This document shows positions 1 to 10,195 of a DNA stretch of 60,000 nt, one piece after another. A program made the position numbers and the translations under genes. The notes beneath the pieces were generated by a model, which saw nothing but the letters and a program-made list of their open reading frames with translations, was not told the DNA's origin and made no database searches. Source of the DNA: Lineus longissimus (Eukaryota > Nemertea > Pilidiophora > Heteronemertea > Lineidae); contig NC_088320.1 of the NCBI RefSeq assembly GCF_910592395.1, positions 11,594,501-11,654,500 on the forward strand, given 5' to 3'. Within the stretch, counting starts at the first letter, position 1, and every line of letters starts with the position of its first letter.

Positions 1-70
1 AAAGTCATATGGAACAGACAGCAACAAAGACTCAAACAAAGGACAATCGATTATCAATACCTTCTGATAA

Positions 71-670
71 ACTCTCCCTGGTACGGAAGTCTTCAATGTG
101 CAAAATGTCCCTGGGGATGGGAACTGCCTTTTTCATTGTCTCAGCCTTGCAATCCATGGATACACTTCCCATCATGGACTGTATCGCCAACTCATTTGTT
201 GCCACATTGAACAAAACTGGGATCATTTCGAACAAGCTATATCAATTTGCCATGAGCTGCCCCAACTTACCCCTGAATGCTATCGAGAAGTGATGATTGC
301 TGGTAGCGAATATGCTACTGTCTGTGAAGTTAATACTGCAACCAACATTCTAAAGTGTGACATAAGAGTCTGGTTACAAGGACTCTCCGGTGACAACACA
401 ATTCGATACTACCTTGAAGAGTTCACCACTGATGATCCATTGAGAACAGTCACTCTTTTACTAAGACACCATCATTTCTTGTTACTGGTAAATGATACAC
501 CACCAAATCCACCTGTTCAGCATAAAACAATTAACCTCCAGTTTAAGAAAGATCCGCCACCAGTTGATAAAAGTATCACAAGGGACAGACCAACCCAAAA
601 AAGGAGAAAACAATCTGATAAGGCAAAAACAAGGGCAAATCAATTAAGAAAGACCAGCAAGAAGAAATAA
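71..670 (+). pseudogene. Helitron OTU-like cysteine protease domain
   Basis: The reading frame is open from a stop at 68-70 to the stop at 668-670, but it has no early ATG, so the true start lies elsewhere or is lost. The motif GDGNCLFHCLS near the N-terminus is the catalytic Asp/Cys block of OTU-family cysteine proteases. HHHFLLL about 125 residues later would supply the catalytic His. The C-terminal third is Lys/Arg-rich, ending in KTSKKK. OTU domains are known at the N-terminus of many animal Helitron Rep/helicase proteins. The downstream frames are Helitron-like, so this is read as that domain and not as a cellular OTU protease. Part of it may extend left of the window. Confidence is good for the domain and moderate for the element assignment. 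Confidence 0.75.
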
Positions 671-783
671 AGTAAAGATCACAAGCACTCAAAGAGACAA
701 AAAAAAACAAATTCAGCACTGCAATGAAGACAATATAACAGAACCTGAACCTGAACCCACATCATCCAATCATTTTAACCAAG

Positions 784-932
784 CAAAGTTAGATTCAATT
801 CGCAATTTTGAGATAGAGCAGATGGCCTACCAGTTCAAATTCTGCCAAATTTGCAATGAAAGAAGACTCGAAATGAAGATTTCAAAGGATCCCACAGTCT
901 GCCAACGATGCTACAAAGAAAAAACAGCATAA
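784..932 (+). pseudogene. Helitron CxxC-CxxC zinc-finger segment
   Basis: This short frame was found by translating between the larger ORFs. It reads FEIEQMAYQFKFCQICNERR and then, after a short gap, VCQRCYKEK before a stop at 930-932. Two CxxC pairs about 16 residues apart suggest one zinc-binding finger. Such a finger often precedes the conserved N-terminal region of Helitron proteins, which begins in another frame at 908. The overlap of the two frames at 908-932 implies a frameshift that breaks the original long ORF. Confidence 0.55.
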
Positions 933-1829
933 CACTATTCTCCTCACAAAACAACATGGATCCAGGAGTAGTTCCACCAGACCTTCAGAATTTAACTGTC
1001 ATAGAGCAGCAATTAATTTCTCGAATTTCATCATCAATTAATGGCCACATGCTTAATCATGGTGGAATTGCAGCAAATGGACACTGTGTCACCTGTCCAC
1101 AAGCCATTGGAGAGGTGGCCAAACTATTTCCTAGACTTCCATCAGAAATTAACATAATCAGAGTTCGCAGGCAGGGCAAAAATGAAACAACCAAGGAATT
1201 CAATGTCCGGAGAAACGTTGTTGAAAAGGCTTTGAATTGGTTAAAGAATAACAACCCTGCATATGGGGATATAACCATATGCTCTGAAAGGCTTAGCCAG
1301 TTGCCAATTGAGTGGGAGATAGACAACTTGCCAACAGTAGAGTACGATTCAACAACAGTGCATAGAGATTACAGAGGACCTGCCCCAGACCAAACAGATC
1401 CTGGAGAGACGAATGATGGGGAAACTGTTTCAGGTATCCTCCTGCGAGATCCAGCGGTTTATCTGAGGCAAAACGTCGAAAATGTTGTAAAGGATGTGCT
1501 GGGTGAAAAACATGGAAAGGTTACAGCCACCAAAAGGGGAACTGTCACCATCCCATGGCCAACCTGAGGTGATAAACCACTGTCAGAGTTCACCACCAGG
1601 AATTTCTTTACCTTTGCATTTCCATGTTTATTTCCACATGGTACAGGGGACTTTTTTACCAATCGCAAAACAACTTGCACTTCTTTGGTCGACTGGGCAG
1701 ATCATCTCATGTGGTACCAGGATGGACGATTTGCTCGCCACCAGTGTTTTAAGTTCATTCTCCACAACATGATAATGAGGAAGAGAGCCCTTGAAAACTC
1801 TACGTATATTCCTTCAGAGGTTAGGTGAC
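908..1829 (+). pseudogene. Helitron conserved N-terminal region, interrupted by a stop
   Basis: The frame runs from 908 to an in-frame TGA at 1565-1567. It then continues in the same frame to about 1829. The first part holds MDPGVVPPDLQNLTVIEQQL, then PRLPSEINIIRVRRQGK and ALNWLKNNNPAYGDI. These are hallmark blocks of the region before Rep in Helitron proteins. After the stop the frame reads EFTTRNFFTFAFPCLFPHG and DWADHLMWYQDGRFARHQ, also typical of these elements. The coding sequence is therefore almost whole but carries one premature stop here. A second break near 1810 moves the continuation into the frame at 1791. The copy is inactive. Residues in the blocks are well kept, so decay is fairly recent. 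Confidence 0.8.
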
Positions 1830-2360
1830 CAACACCTCACTGTTGAAGAACTGAAAGAAAAGATTCAAAATGGTGACAAATCTATTGCAAACAAGATACT
1901 CAACTTCAGTGCCAGCCTCAGAGGAACCTCTCAGTATTGGTCGCAAAGATTAAAAGAGGCCCAGTCTCTCATTCACTACCAAATCATGAAAGGAAAGGGT
2001 CTCCATTCACTTTTATCTACCGGGAGTTGCGCAGAATATTATTTTAAACCATTGAGGAGACTTCTAGAACTATATATCAATCAGACAACAGGAAAGGCCA
2101 TTGACTTAGAAAACAAAAGTAAACTTTTCATCGCATTACAGGAACATTCTCACATTGTTGGTCATTATTTTGATCTTCGTACTAAATGCTACTTCGAAAA
2201 AGTGATGAGGCCGGCCTTTGCAGTGGAAGCCTACTGGTACAGGCAAGAATTTGCCAAAGGCAGGGGGATTATTCACTGGCATGGCCTTTGCTGGCGCGGT
2301 GATAGAGAACCACACAATCTCCTGTATCAAGCCTTTGAAGATGATATTGATGAAAAATAA
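1791..2360 (+). pseudogene. Helitron Rep (HUH endonuclease) domain, truncated
   Basis: This frame continues the Helitron protein after a frameshift near 1810. It reads QRLGDQHLTVEELKEKIQNG, then RGTSQYWSQRLKEAQSL, and ends with EFAKGRGIIHWHGLCWRG. The HWH is the HUH metal-binding motif of the Rep nuclease, which nicks and joins DNA strands in rolling-circle transposition. The catalytic tyrosine motif and the helicase should follow. Instead the frame stops at 2358-2360, where an antisense retrotransposon tail begins. The protein is therefore cut inside the Rep domain. The family call rests on the HUH motif and its surroundings. Confidence 0.8.
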
Positions 2361-2768
2361 TAATAGTAATAAAATTGTTACTTATATGGCGCAACTTTCC
2401 AGAATTAGTCCTGTTCAAGTGCGCCCTCCCGTCGAGTTGTAGTATTGACTATAGAGTTCTGTTTTTATCTGTCCCCTGAATGCATTGTAAGTATTGTTTC
2501 TAATGTTACCGTTTAGGCTATTACATAGCCTAGGGGCACTCCTGGAGAAAGCTCGGCCTCCAAACTTATCAGCGTTGAACCGTGGTTCAATGAGGAGAGC
2601 CTGTGCTTCTGATATCAGGGGCCTGGCTGGTGAGTACAGTTTTAGCAGTTCCGTCAAGTATGCTGGCGCACTGCCATTGATACATTTGTGGACTAGTGTT
2701 AGAGTCTTAAACTCTATTCGTTTATATATATAAGTTATGTCGTGCCTATCTGTCCTGACGTCAATCAT
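2345..2768 (-). mobile_element. 5'-truncated non-LTR retrotransposon tail inside the Helitron
   Basis: The minus strand encodes 117 residues matching the C-terminal end of CR1/Jockey-type reverse transcriptases: RIEFKTLTLVHKCINGSAPA, then YLTELLKLYSP, then a FGGRAFSRSAPRLCNSL block. The 3' end, read on the minus strand, runs into ATTACTATTATTATT, the short-repeat tail common in this clade. The insertion point coincides with the truncation of the Helitron Rep frame at about 2357. It therefore appears to have landed in the Helitron and separated it from its downstream part. I could not define a target-site duplication. Confidence 0.75.
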
Positions 2769-3683
2769 GCTCGCATAAATTATAGGTTACGTCACGGAGA
2801 CTGTCTTGGAGGATTCAAGTAATGAGGTCTGAACATGTATTAACTTTAATTCAATGGCGATGCCTTTTATATTGTTGCACTATTCTCAGTTAGTTTGAGT
2901 CCCAGAACTATTCAATTTAAGAGCTACTCGGCCACGTTCACCTGAGTTCGCATATCCTCAGATACCTCCCTGGCGAGCAGCCTATGGCTGAACAGGAGCT
3001 GCGGGGGAAGGGCGCACCGAAGGAGAAGGAGTCCTAAAAGGGACTATACTGGAGGGACCAATAATATATTATAACTGTAAAGGGGTTAAATCAACGGGAA
3101 AGTTCCCTAATCTGATACACATATACTTACTGCCAAAGCAACGTACTAACTACTTGATGCAAGTGTCCTCGGTGTGAAAGTGTGCCCAAAGTACTGTCAT
3201 GAAAGTCTTGGACAAGTGTTCACCCTAGGAAAGTGTGCACCCTTGTAATTAAATATTTACCCTTGCATCTATATAGTTGCAAATTTAGTTTAGTATGGCA
3301 TTCAAGGAAGAGGAAAAGAAGCGAGACCGTTCACAGTGCTGTGTGAAACCCGTCTGCCGTCCCGCGCTCCCAACCGTCAACAATGGACGTCATGACGTCG
3401 GTTGTACCCCCGCTGCTGAGTGACAGATTTGTTCACAAGATAACATCAAACATTATTAATTCTAGTAATGACAAGCCTATCGGCGTCTGATTCACAATGT
3501 GGTTTGTGAGGAGTGTCATAGTCGTCAACAGTGTAGCTTACGTATTTCGAAGACCAGTGGAATTGGCGGCGTCAAATCATTAGCGAAATTTATAATTTAC
3601 AAATTACAAATTACAAATCGTTTATTGAAACCGTGTAAAAAGTTACATTTTACATAAGATGAAAGTACAATGACCATAAGCAT
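2769..3683. other. unassigned non-coding stretch
   Basis: No convincing gene was seen. There is a short palindromic cluster, TGACGTCATGACGTCGG-like, near 3387-3405, and a triplicated ATTTACAAATTACAA motif near 3591-3620. The stretch may include remnants of the interrupted Helitron or of other elements, but no protein motif was recognisable in any frame. Confidence 0.4.
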
Positions 3684-4310
3684 GATGAACTAAATAACTG
3701 GTGTGACATTGTTGTGGATTTGGTGGTGTGCAGCTGGAGGAGTGGACAATGTCACAACCAGGGTTCCTACATTATATACAGTGGAACCTCCGTTAGTAGA
3801 CACCTCTCTATTAAAGACAACTTTTCCAATAAGGACACTAGTTTTGGTCCCAAATTGGTTGTTTCCATTCAATTTTGACTTCTCTAATCAGTCTTTGGGT
3901 GTTCCGAATGCTTGACACATTTCGAACATGTTTTGGTTGGAAACAACCCTTCAGTCTTACACTTATGGCTGAATGAATGACAGTGCATTTTCGTGTAAGC
4001 TCGGTGACGAAATGCTGCGACACTATTCGTCACCAACATGCTTGATGGGTGGTGCCATCTGCACAAAGGACGATGAATTAAATAACTGATGTGACATTGT
4101 CGCTGCATTTGCAGGTGTCCACATCGAGGAGTAGATGATGTCACTACATGTACCAGGGTTTGTACTTTCATATACAGTGGACCTACTTTTTGTGGACACC
4201 TTTCTATTGAGGACAACCTCTTAATAAGGACAGTAGTTTTTGGTTCCAAATTGGTTGTTTCCATTCAACTCGACTTCTCAGTTTAGGACACCTCTCTGTT
4301 AAAACAGCAC
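3684..4310. repeat. two-unit tandem repeat of about 388 bp with pogo/Tigger-like end sequence
   Basis: The block starting GATGAACTAAATAACTGG at 3684 recurs diverged at 4072 (GATGAATTAAATAACTGA), a period of about 388 bp. Each unit contains a TACAGTGGAACCTCC-like stretch (3779 and 4172) followed by CACCTCTCTATTAA and AAATTGGTTGTTTCCATTCA. The CAGTGGAACCTC motif resembles terminal sequence of pogo/Tigger-like DNA transposons. The units are about 80 percent alike by eye. The short ORFs here are not convincing genes. Confidence 0.55.
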
Positions 4311-4790
4311 TTTTCAGTCCCTGGGGCATTTCTGGAAATTTCATGCTATAGAGCAATTGGTTCAGCTAAGTGACAAGAACAGTACTATAAGACGGTTTTA
4401 AAAAGTTGAAAATTATTTATTTAAATGACATATGAATGGTTCAGCAGTAATTGGCAGTGTGCATTATGTAATGAAATATGATTTACATAATATAACATTT
4501 TTGTTACAAATAGTACAGATGATGGATAAATCGATACAGTGGATAGCTGTTAGAATATGCAATACATGCAATAGCATTTGTTTTTATTGAGATTTTGCGA
4601 GAACCAAGTGGTATTTTGACAAGATAATAGAAAGCCAATAACACTACAAGAACATGACTTCAATACATTGACATTGTAGTACTTGGTATACTAAAAATAT
4701 TCAAAGATGGGTATCTTGAGTTAAAGTACAAGATGTATGAATGAAGGAGGCACTCAGGTAAGAAATGGTGTCGCTAATGAAAGATTAGAA

Positions 4791-4853
4791 CAGTCCGTCT
4801 CAACCTGCCAAGCTCAAAGCGACATGCGCCTGGTTTTGCTGTGACGGGTCACA
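4791..4853. mobile_element. MITE fragment, one end only
   Basis: The segment CAGTCCGTCTCAACCTGCCA through GCGACATGCGCC to GACGGGTCACA matches the right half of the two-ended MITE at 43127-43317. Only this end is present. The left terminal repeat was not found nearby, so the copy is truncated. Confidence 0.55.
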
Positions 4854-5139
4854 TATACAAAGTTTACATAAAACAAGATTTGTATGTTTATTTAGGAGGA
4901 GTACAAAAGTTGTATATTAAATGCCGACTTCATAATGATTTATAGGACACAAAATTTGACATGACAGCATTTTATAAAATATGAATAATCTATAATGAGA
5001 ATAGTTTTGTAGCACCAATGATTTGAAAATACTGAATTTATTTATTGCATGAATAGAACACAAAAAACAGGATGATTACATGATTGTCACATGCGTGAAA
5101 TATATTGTCATGGATGGGCATTGGGAACAAAAAGAATTG

Positions 5140-5610
5140 CTGTTATCAGCTGCATTGGTAGCGATTGCTTTAGCTGATTTTCAGAAACTGACAGGAATGA
5201 GAATGTTGATATAGTGTTGAAAAAATATTTTTATAACATACATTGCATTCAAATAACACTAAGAAGTAGACGAGTACTAATTTCGCACACTTGAAAATTT
5301 ATGGACATCGACTGTCACTGGTAGTGGTGGTAGAGTAATTACATGCCATCAGCAGCACTAATTCAGACAGTTTTCGCTGTGCTTCAGTAACTGACTGGAA
5401 TGACTAAGTTTGATTGTGCTGAAATGATACATAATAACGTACATTGCATCAACAAAATGATTACAAGATTTGTACTGTCTTGAAATATATGGACAGGGAC
5501 AGTCACTGGAAGTTTGACATGCCATCAGTTGCACTGCTCCCGACAGTTTTCACTGTGCTTCAGTAACTGACTGGAATGACTAAGTTTGATTGTTCTGTAT
5601 TTGCCTCCAT
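5140..5610. repeat. degenerate tandem repeat, three units of about 176-190 bp
   Basis: The text CATGCCATCAGCAGCACTAA at 5342 recurs as CATGCCATCAGTTGCACTGC at 5518. Both are followed by CAGTAACTGACTGGAATGAC, giving a 176-bp period. A more diverged first unit starts near 5147 (ATCAGCTGCATTGG, then CTGACAGGAATGAG). No coding capacity was seen. The stretches 4854-5139 and 5611-6469 around it hold nothing recognisable. Confidence 0.5.
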
Positions 5611-6469
5611 TTGGATTTTGTGAACAAAAGTTACTAACCTTGTGTAATTGAAGTGTTGAATTCGCCTTGGTCGAAATGATAATACAGTAAATAAATCTAT
5701 TGAATGTTGCTGAAAAGAAAACATTTGCTACGTTAGAAGCCATGTACATGATAACACCACCACCACCATTATCAATATCATCACAAGTCAACTGGGGAAT
5801 ATGTGTGATATTTGTTCAAAACTTGCGTATATGGTATTTGCAGGTCTATTGTATTGTAACATATTTTTCACTTTCAAAATTAACTTTTTTACTAGAAATT
5901 ATGAATCAATACTAACCGAAAGAAGCGTATGAAATTACAGAAGGCCTTCGTCGAAAAATGTAATGTACTTGTACTCATTTGTGTCATTAAACCTGAAAGC
6001 AGCACAGCATAACAGTGAAATTACCGTGACATCAATGGATGTCAAACTAACGTAGTGACGTAAATTTGAATTCGAAGTGCACAATTTCACAATTAAGGTT
6101 TTGAACACATTGAGAAATGAAAAACTTCATACAAATGCTTTCACACCAATGATATGATTGTGGCGCTCCTGATGAGGTATCGCCCTCTGCTAAGCAGCTT
6201 TGGTCGTAACTAGGGTAAATGTTTTTTTCAAGTGATATGAGCGATGCCATACCTTAGTTACCACCAGCGCCACGTAGCAGTCAATGAAGTTGTGCTGGTA
6301 CCCCATTACGTCATGCTTCAAATTTGAAGAAATTAATATTACCTTCATCAAGTACGTAATATTACACCAGGCCTTTGTCGAAAATGTAGATCTCGAAGTC
6401 TAACTGTAATGAAAGAAAACATCAATGTGACAATATGGTCTACTAGGCCTATGTATGAGGGGGAGAACG

Positions 6470-6664
6470 GGTATTTTCGGGACACTGGGATGGGCCGAAA
6501 ATAACTGTCGGGATTCGGGATAGACACCCTTATTTTAGCGGGATTCGAGACAAGCCGTGTTTTGCGTCACAATTCGGCTAAAATTGCGTATTGGGAAACG
6601 GGATAAGCCTTTTTTCGTAACGGGACGTCGAGACACTAGACAGTTAACCCCCCCCCCCCCTTCC
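6470..6664. repeat. G-rich repeat-like block ending in a C homopolymer
   Basis: The motif GGGATTCGGGATAG and variants such as GCGGGATTCGAGACAAG and GGAAACGGGATAAGCC recur several times before a run of Cs at about 6649-6661. It looks like a dispersed repeat with internal short repeats. Nothing else was identified, and the family is unknown. Confidence 0.35.
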
Positions 6665-8200
6665 CCGTTCCCACCCTCATGACATGTAGCATTGATTGTA
6701 GGCCTATTGTTACTCACAATCTATTTTTTTGTAATTGATACTTGTAGTATCAATGTGAAATATGCCACACGTTGGGAGCATGCAAGGCCTAGTACAATAC
6801 ACCATCATCACAATCAAATATTTCAATAATACACTGTCAACGAGAGTGAATGTTCAACCATCAATCACGTGCATTGTAGTGTTCATCCCCCATGACGGCT
6901 TGCGCCCCGCTGACAGTGACACGACGAGCACATGGCTGAGCCAATCCATCGCCTATACACTACTTTACAAAAATCGACACCTACTGAAACTTTCACTAAT
7001 TATTCTCGGTAATGTACTTTATCGTTACATCAATAAATGCACATTCGAATTTTAAAACTACCACTTATTTTTGCCTTAAACTGAGTTATCGAAACACCGT
7101 CACTACGAAAAGAGGAAGAAGCAGGTCCGCATTTATCGAAATATTGCTAAATATAATTGTCAAAATGTCGACCAAATTACCAATTAAATCACAATAAACT
7201 TATCAAATGTTCACTCATGCCTTTGGGTGAAAAAATACTGATTTTTCAATCATTCTCAATTTTACAAATCACCAATCACAAAAAGAAATAATGATGCAAT
7301 TACCCAAAATAGATGAGATTTGACCACTGGTATAATTCCGCCATCTTGGATATCGGCATCGTGACCACCACTTCAAATTCTAAAGTCTTATTCAGGCCTA
7401 ATATGGGTCACCTGCTGTGGTAAAATGGCTTGTTTTATCAATGAATAACAAAATATGATCTTTGTAAATAAAATCGGAGATCTTCTGGTGTGTTTTTATG
7501 TGAATTTATTACGAACTATCAATGCAGCGCAGGGCAGCCATCGTGTTCTCATGCGTAGTGGCGATGCGATAGCCATCCGCGGCACTGCTTTTCAAGATGG
7601 TGGCAATTGCCCAGTGCTAGAGGCGTTGTAAGGAAAATTGAGAGCAGGCCCCTAATGAATGAACCCTCAACGATATCGATATATTTTCGTAATTCCAGCA
7701 CAACTGTTCAACAATGAACGTCCACCGACAATCCCACTTAACGAATATTAATATCAATTCATATCATGTATCTTAAAACGCTTTTATTTCATTTTAAAAA
7801 GAGTTATCGAGTGAACGATGACCTCCTACCATACCCTCGAAATAAACAGCCAAAATGACCACAAAAACACCTTTTTAGAAAAAAACAGCGATTTTTACGA
7901 AATAAGTGTCATCAGAGACGAAACTAGACACTAATTTAGCTAGGTATGCACATTAATAGTACCTGAAGTGATCGATTTCAAGGAGAAAATACACTGAAAA
8001 CAACTTTTCAGGAACAGAAATAAGATCACATTGTGAATAATTAATCATAAAAAATCGCCTTACGCGGCTCTAATTAACATAAGACATGTAGCACAATATT
8101 AGCTTCTGTCTGGTAAGTCACAACATTAAGTTTCAGTACATTCTTCGAGTATTTACAATGACCACTCAAGCGGTGACGAAAACAGCTAAACAACAGCCAG
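6665..8200. other. long stretch with no recognised gene
   Basis: AT-rich sequence in which both strands are broken by stops. The short ORFs at 6762-7055 and 7012-7197 have biased low-complexity composition and no motif. CGCCATCTTGGAT-type sequence occurs near 7340 and TCAAGATGGTGGCAA near 7592, but no exon could be built. I see nothing else to report. Confidence 0.4.
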
Positions 8201-8204
8201 CCCG

Positions 8205-8300
8205 TCTGCTTTGATCAACATCACGTGACCATCTTGATGACGTCATCTCACGAGAGGCGATGAGGCGCATGGCGGCTTCGAAGAAAACGTGTACAAAAGA
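8205..8300 (+). promoter_or_regulatory. possible CpG-rich promoter with E-box, CRE and YY1-like motifs
   Basis: Within about 70 bases there is TCACGTGAC (E-box of the USF/TFE type, near 8221), TGACGTCAT (CRE, near 8240) and GCATGGCGGCTTC (YY1-like, near 8268). The set is typical of TATA-less housekeeping promoters in animals. No coding exon for a cellular gene could be built downstream. An ATG at 8359 opens a 54-codon frame without a recognised domain. The call rests on motif clustering only. Confidence 0.35.
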
Positions 8301-8539
8301 AACGTGAAACATCGGCAATTACGGACGGAATAATTATGTTAACTACCTCATATTTACAATGAACGAACCTAGCAATATGCTGGACGGACTGACATTAAAC
8401 TTAACACATGGTAACAAGGTAAAACAAAGTTGGAAGCTATACAATTGTCCAAAAATGGTCCAATCAATACTTGCCGCTTACATCAACAATAACACTAACA
8501 TTGTAAAATCCTCACACTAACCAGAATTTTTTCCGTGAC

Positions 8540-9349
8540 ATGGTCAATTCAACAACAGATGAAAGCGCAACCCCCAATTCACTTTGCACCAAACTACTCA
8601 TGAGCACGATCAAAAGAGATATTTCAGCCACTGAAGCAGCTTACGAGTTATCATCCTTACCTCTTTATCGCTGTAGCCACCAATTCCAGAATGTCAGTAT
8701 GTCAGGTGCCAGGAAACTGGAAAAATCCGGTACTACCCTAACAAAGTTGACTCCTTTAGACAAATACCTCTCTCGAGATGAAAAGGATGAATCATCGTGG
8801 TATGACTTCACCAGTCGAGGTGGAAGCGTTCCAGTAATAGCTGGTGGTCATGTCAAAGCAACATGGCCACTCTCAGAGGAATACTCCAAAACAATGTTAC
8901 TCCTGCACTGGCCAAACTGGAGGGCAATTAGTAAAATCAAGCCTGGCAACACCTCCTGGCAGGATCAAATGGCACTATTCCTTTCAATGGATAGTTGTCC
9001 AAATTTCATCACAGCTGATTTAGAACGTGCCAAATCTGGAAAAGAAAATGGAATAACCGATCACGAAGAGAACTACGATGATGATGCAATTGATGGCCAA
9101 AATCCTGATGAGCCAGAATGGATGGACCTGGTTAGACCAAATCATGAACATGTCGTTCCCAGCACAGCCTTCATTTACGATGATGGTGGTCCAGAGCACA
9201 ACTGTAGTGCCTCATCTAGAATATATCCAGCAGATCTTGGTGTATCCTGGCTCGATGATCTAAAAAAAGCCCAAACAGAACCAGATCACCTAATCTTACC
9301 AGAGGTCTCTATGACATCGATGAACAATGAGCAAAAAGATATACACTGA
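8540..9349 (+). pseudogene. Helitron Rep-helicase linker segment
   Basis: A 269-residue frame starting at an ATG. The part DISATEAAYELSSLPLYRCS followed by HQFQNVS matches the block after the Rep domain in Helitron proteins. That block has the form 'DIS-x-EA-x-LL-x-LPL-x-SSR-x-F', followed by a 'SPLDKY-x-R' block, here LTPLDKYLSRD. KTMLLLHWPNW corresponds to the usual 'KLLLHHP' segment. The C-terminal part is acidic. The helicase motifs that should follow, including the Walker A loop, are absent. The frame ends where the left arm of a large inverted repeat begins. It could be the downstream part of the Helitron at 71-2360, now about 6 kb away because of later insertions, or a separate copy. 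Confidence 0.65.
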
Positions 9350-9744
9350 AATAGCTTGATTGATTCCCGATCAACCCAAAGTGTATCTGCACTTCCTGTT
9401 GCAATAATATTGTGAGAGAACAGGCCAAGTTCTATTTACACTGCGTCCACATATTCCATGTCTCATGAATGAACGTAGTTAGCTAGAAATGTATTCATCA
9501 TATACGAAGTCCTAGAATGCTCATTCAAAATTCAAAAATTCGAAATTCCCACCAAATTTATTTAGTCTCTACAATATATGACCACGGCGTACATTAGCTG
9601 CGTATTGTGTACATAGTGCATGGGTGGTTTTAAAAGCGGAAAGATAGTCCCTCGAATCATAGAGTCCTTCAAAAATGCCTGTGAGGAATTCTAGTCCTAA
9701 ATCCATGCAAGTTCATCCAGAACACAAATCCTGGCCTCTCAAAT

Positions 9745-9914
9745 CCGGTGTGACAGCGGATATAGTCCCCCTGGAGTCACAGTCCGGTAGCATTGTATTT
9801 GATCAATTAAGCAGCATGATCTATTGTACCGCTAACCCTAACCAAAACATTTAGCAATGCGGGCTATTGTTACACGGACTATCAGCCCTAGGACTACTAT
9901 CCCTTGCACACCGG
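9745..9914. mobile_element. 170-bp MITE with CCGG target duplication
   Basis: The insertion is seen directly by comparing the two arms of the inverted repeat. The right arm reads AAATCCGGGCCCTATCACC across the empty site (reverse complement at about 19223-19241). The left arm reads AAATCCGG, then the insert, then CCGGGTCTTTTCACC. The insert begins TGTGACAGCGGATATAGTCC and ends GGACTACTATCCCTTGCACA, imperfect inverted ends, and CCGG is repeated on both sides. It has no coding capacity. The superfamily is not assigned. Confidence 0.65.
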
Positions 9915-10113
9915 GTCTTTTCACCGTGAGTGTAAACCTATCCTAACCACTTGAAATATGTCAAGTGAGCAGGAGTAACAGGTTGAAGTTGAAGCCGAGT
10001 GTCAATGGAATTTTGCAGACAGTGAAGTGACAATGCAGAATTTCCAAGCATTCACGAGAGCTTTGTGCTCAATTACCCGACGCACATCCAGAATAAGCCC
10101 TGCTAGACCTGGC

Positions 10114-10195
10114 TACAAATACTAAACCTTGCCCGAACCAACACCCATTACAGTCGTTGGACTCCAAGCGAAGTGCGCTAGCATCTTTTCAAAAG
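10114..10195 (+). promoter_or_regulatory. TATA-like box and non-coding first exon with splice donor
   Basis: GGCTACAAATACTAAACC gives a TATA-like box at 10114-10122. About 30 bases downstream lies CCCATTACAGTCG, a plausible initiator. The following sequence ends TCTTTTCAAAAG before GTAAGTG at 10196, a strong donor. The same arrangement is kept in the mirrored arm (18954-19035, minus strand), where the box, the initiator and the donor survive. A matching acceptor, a pyrimidine tract ending in CCAG at 12014, lies just upstream of the ATG at 12053. I therefore infer that this is the 5' non-coding exon of the cysteine-rich peptide gene. RNA data would decide it. Confidence 0.5.
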
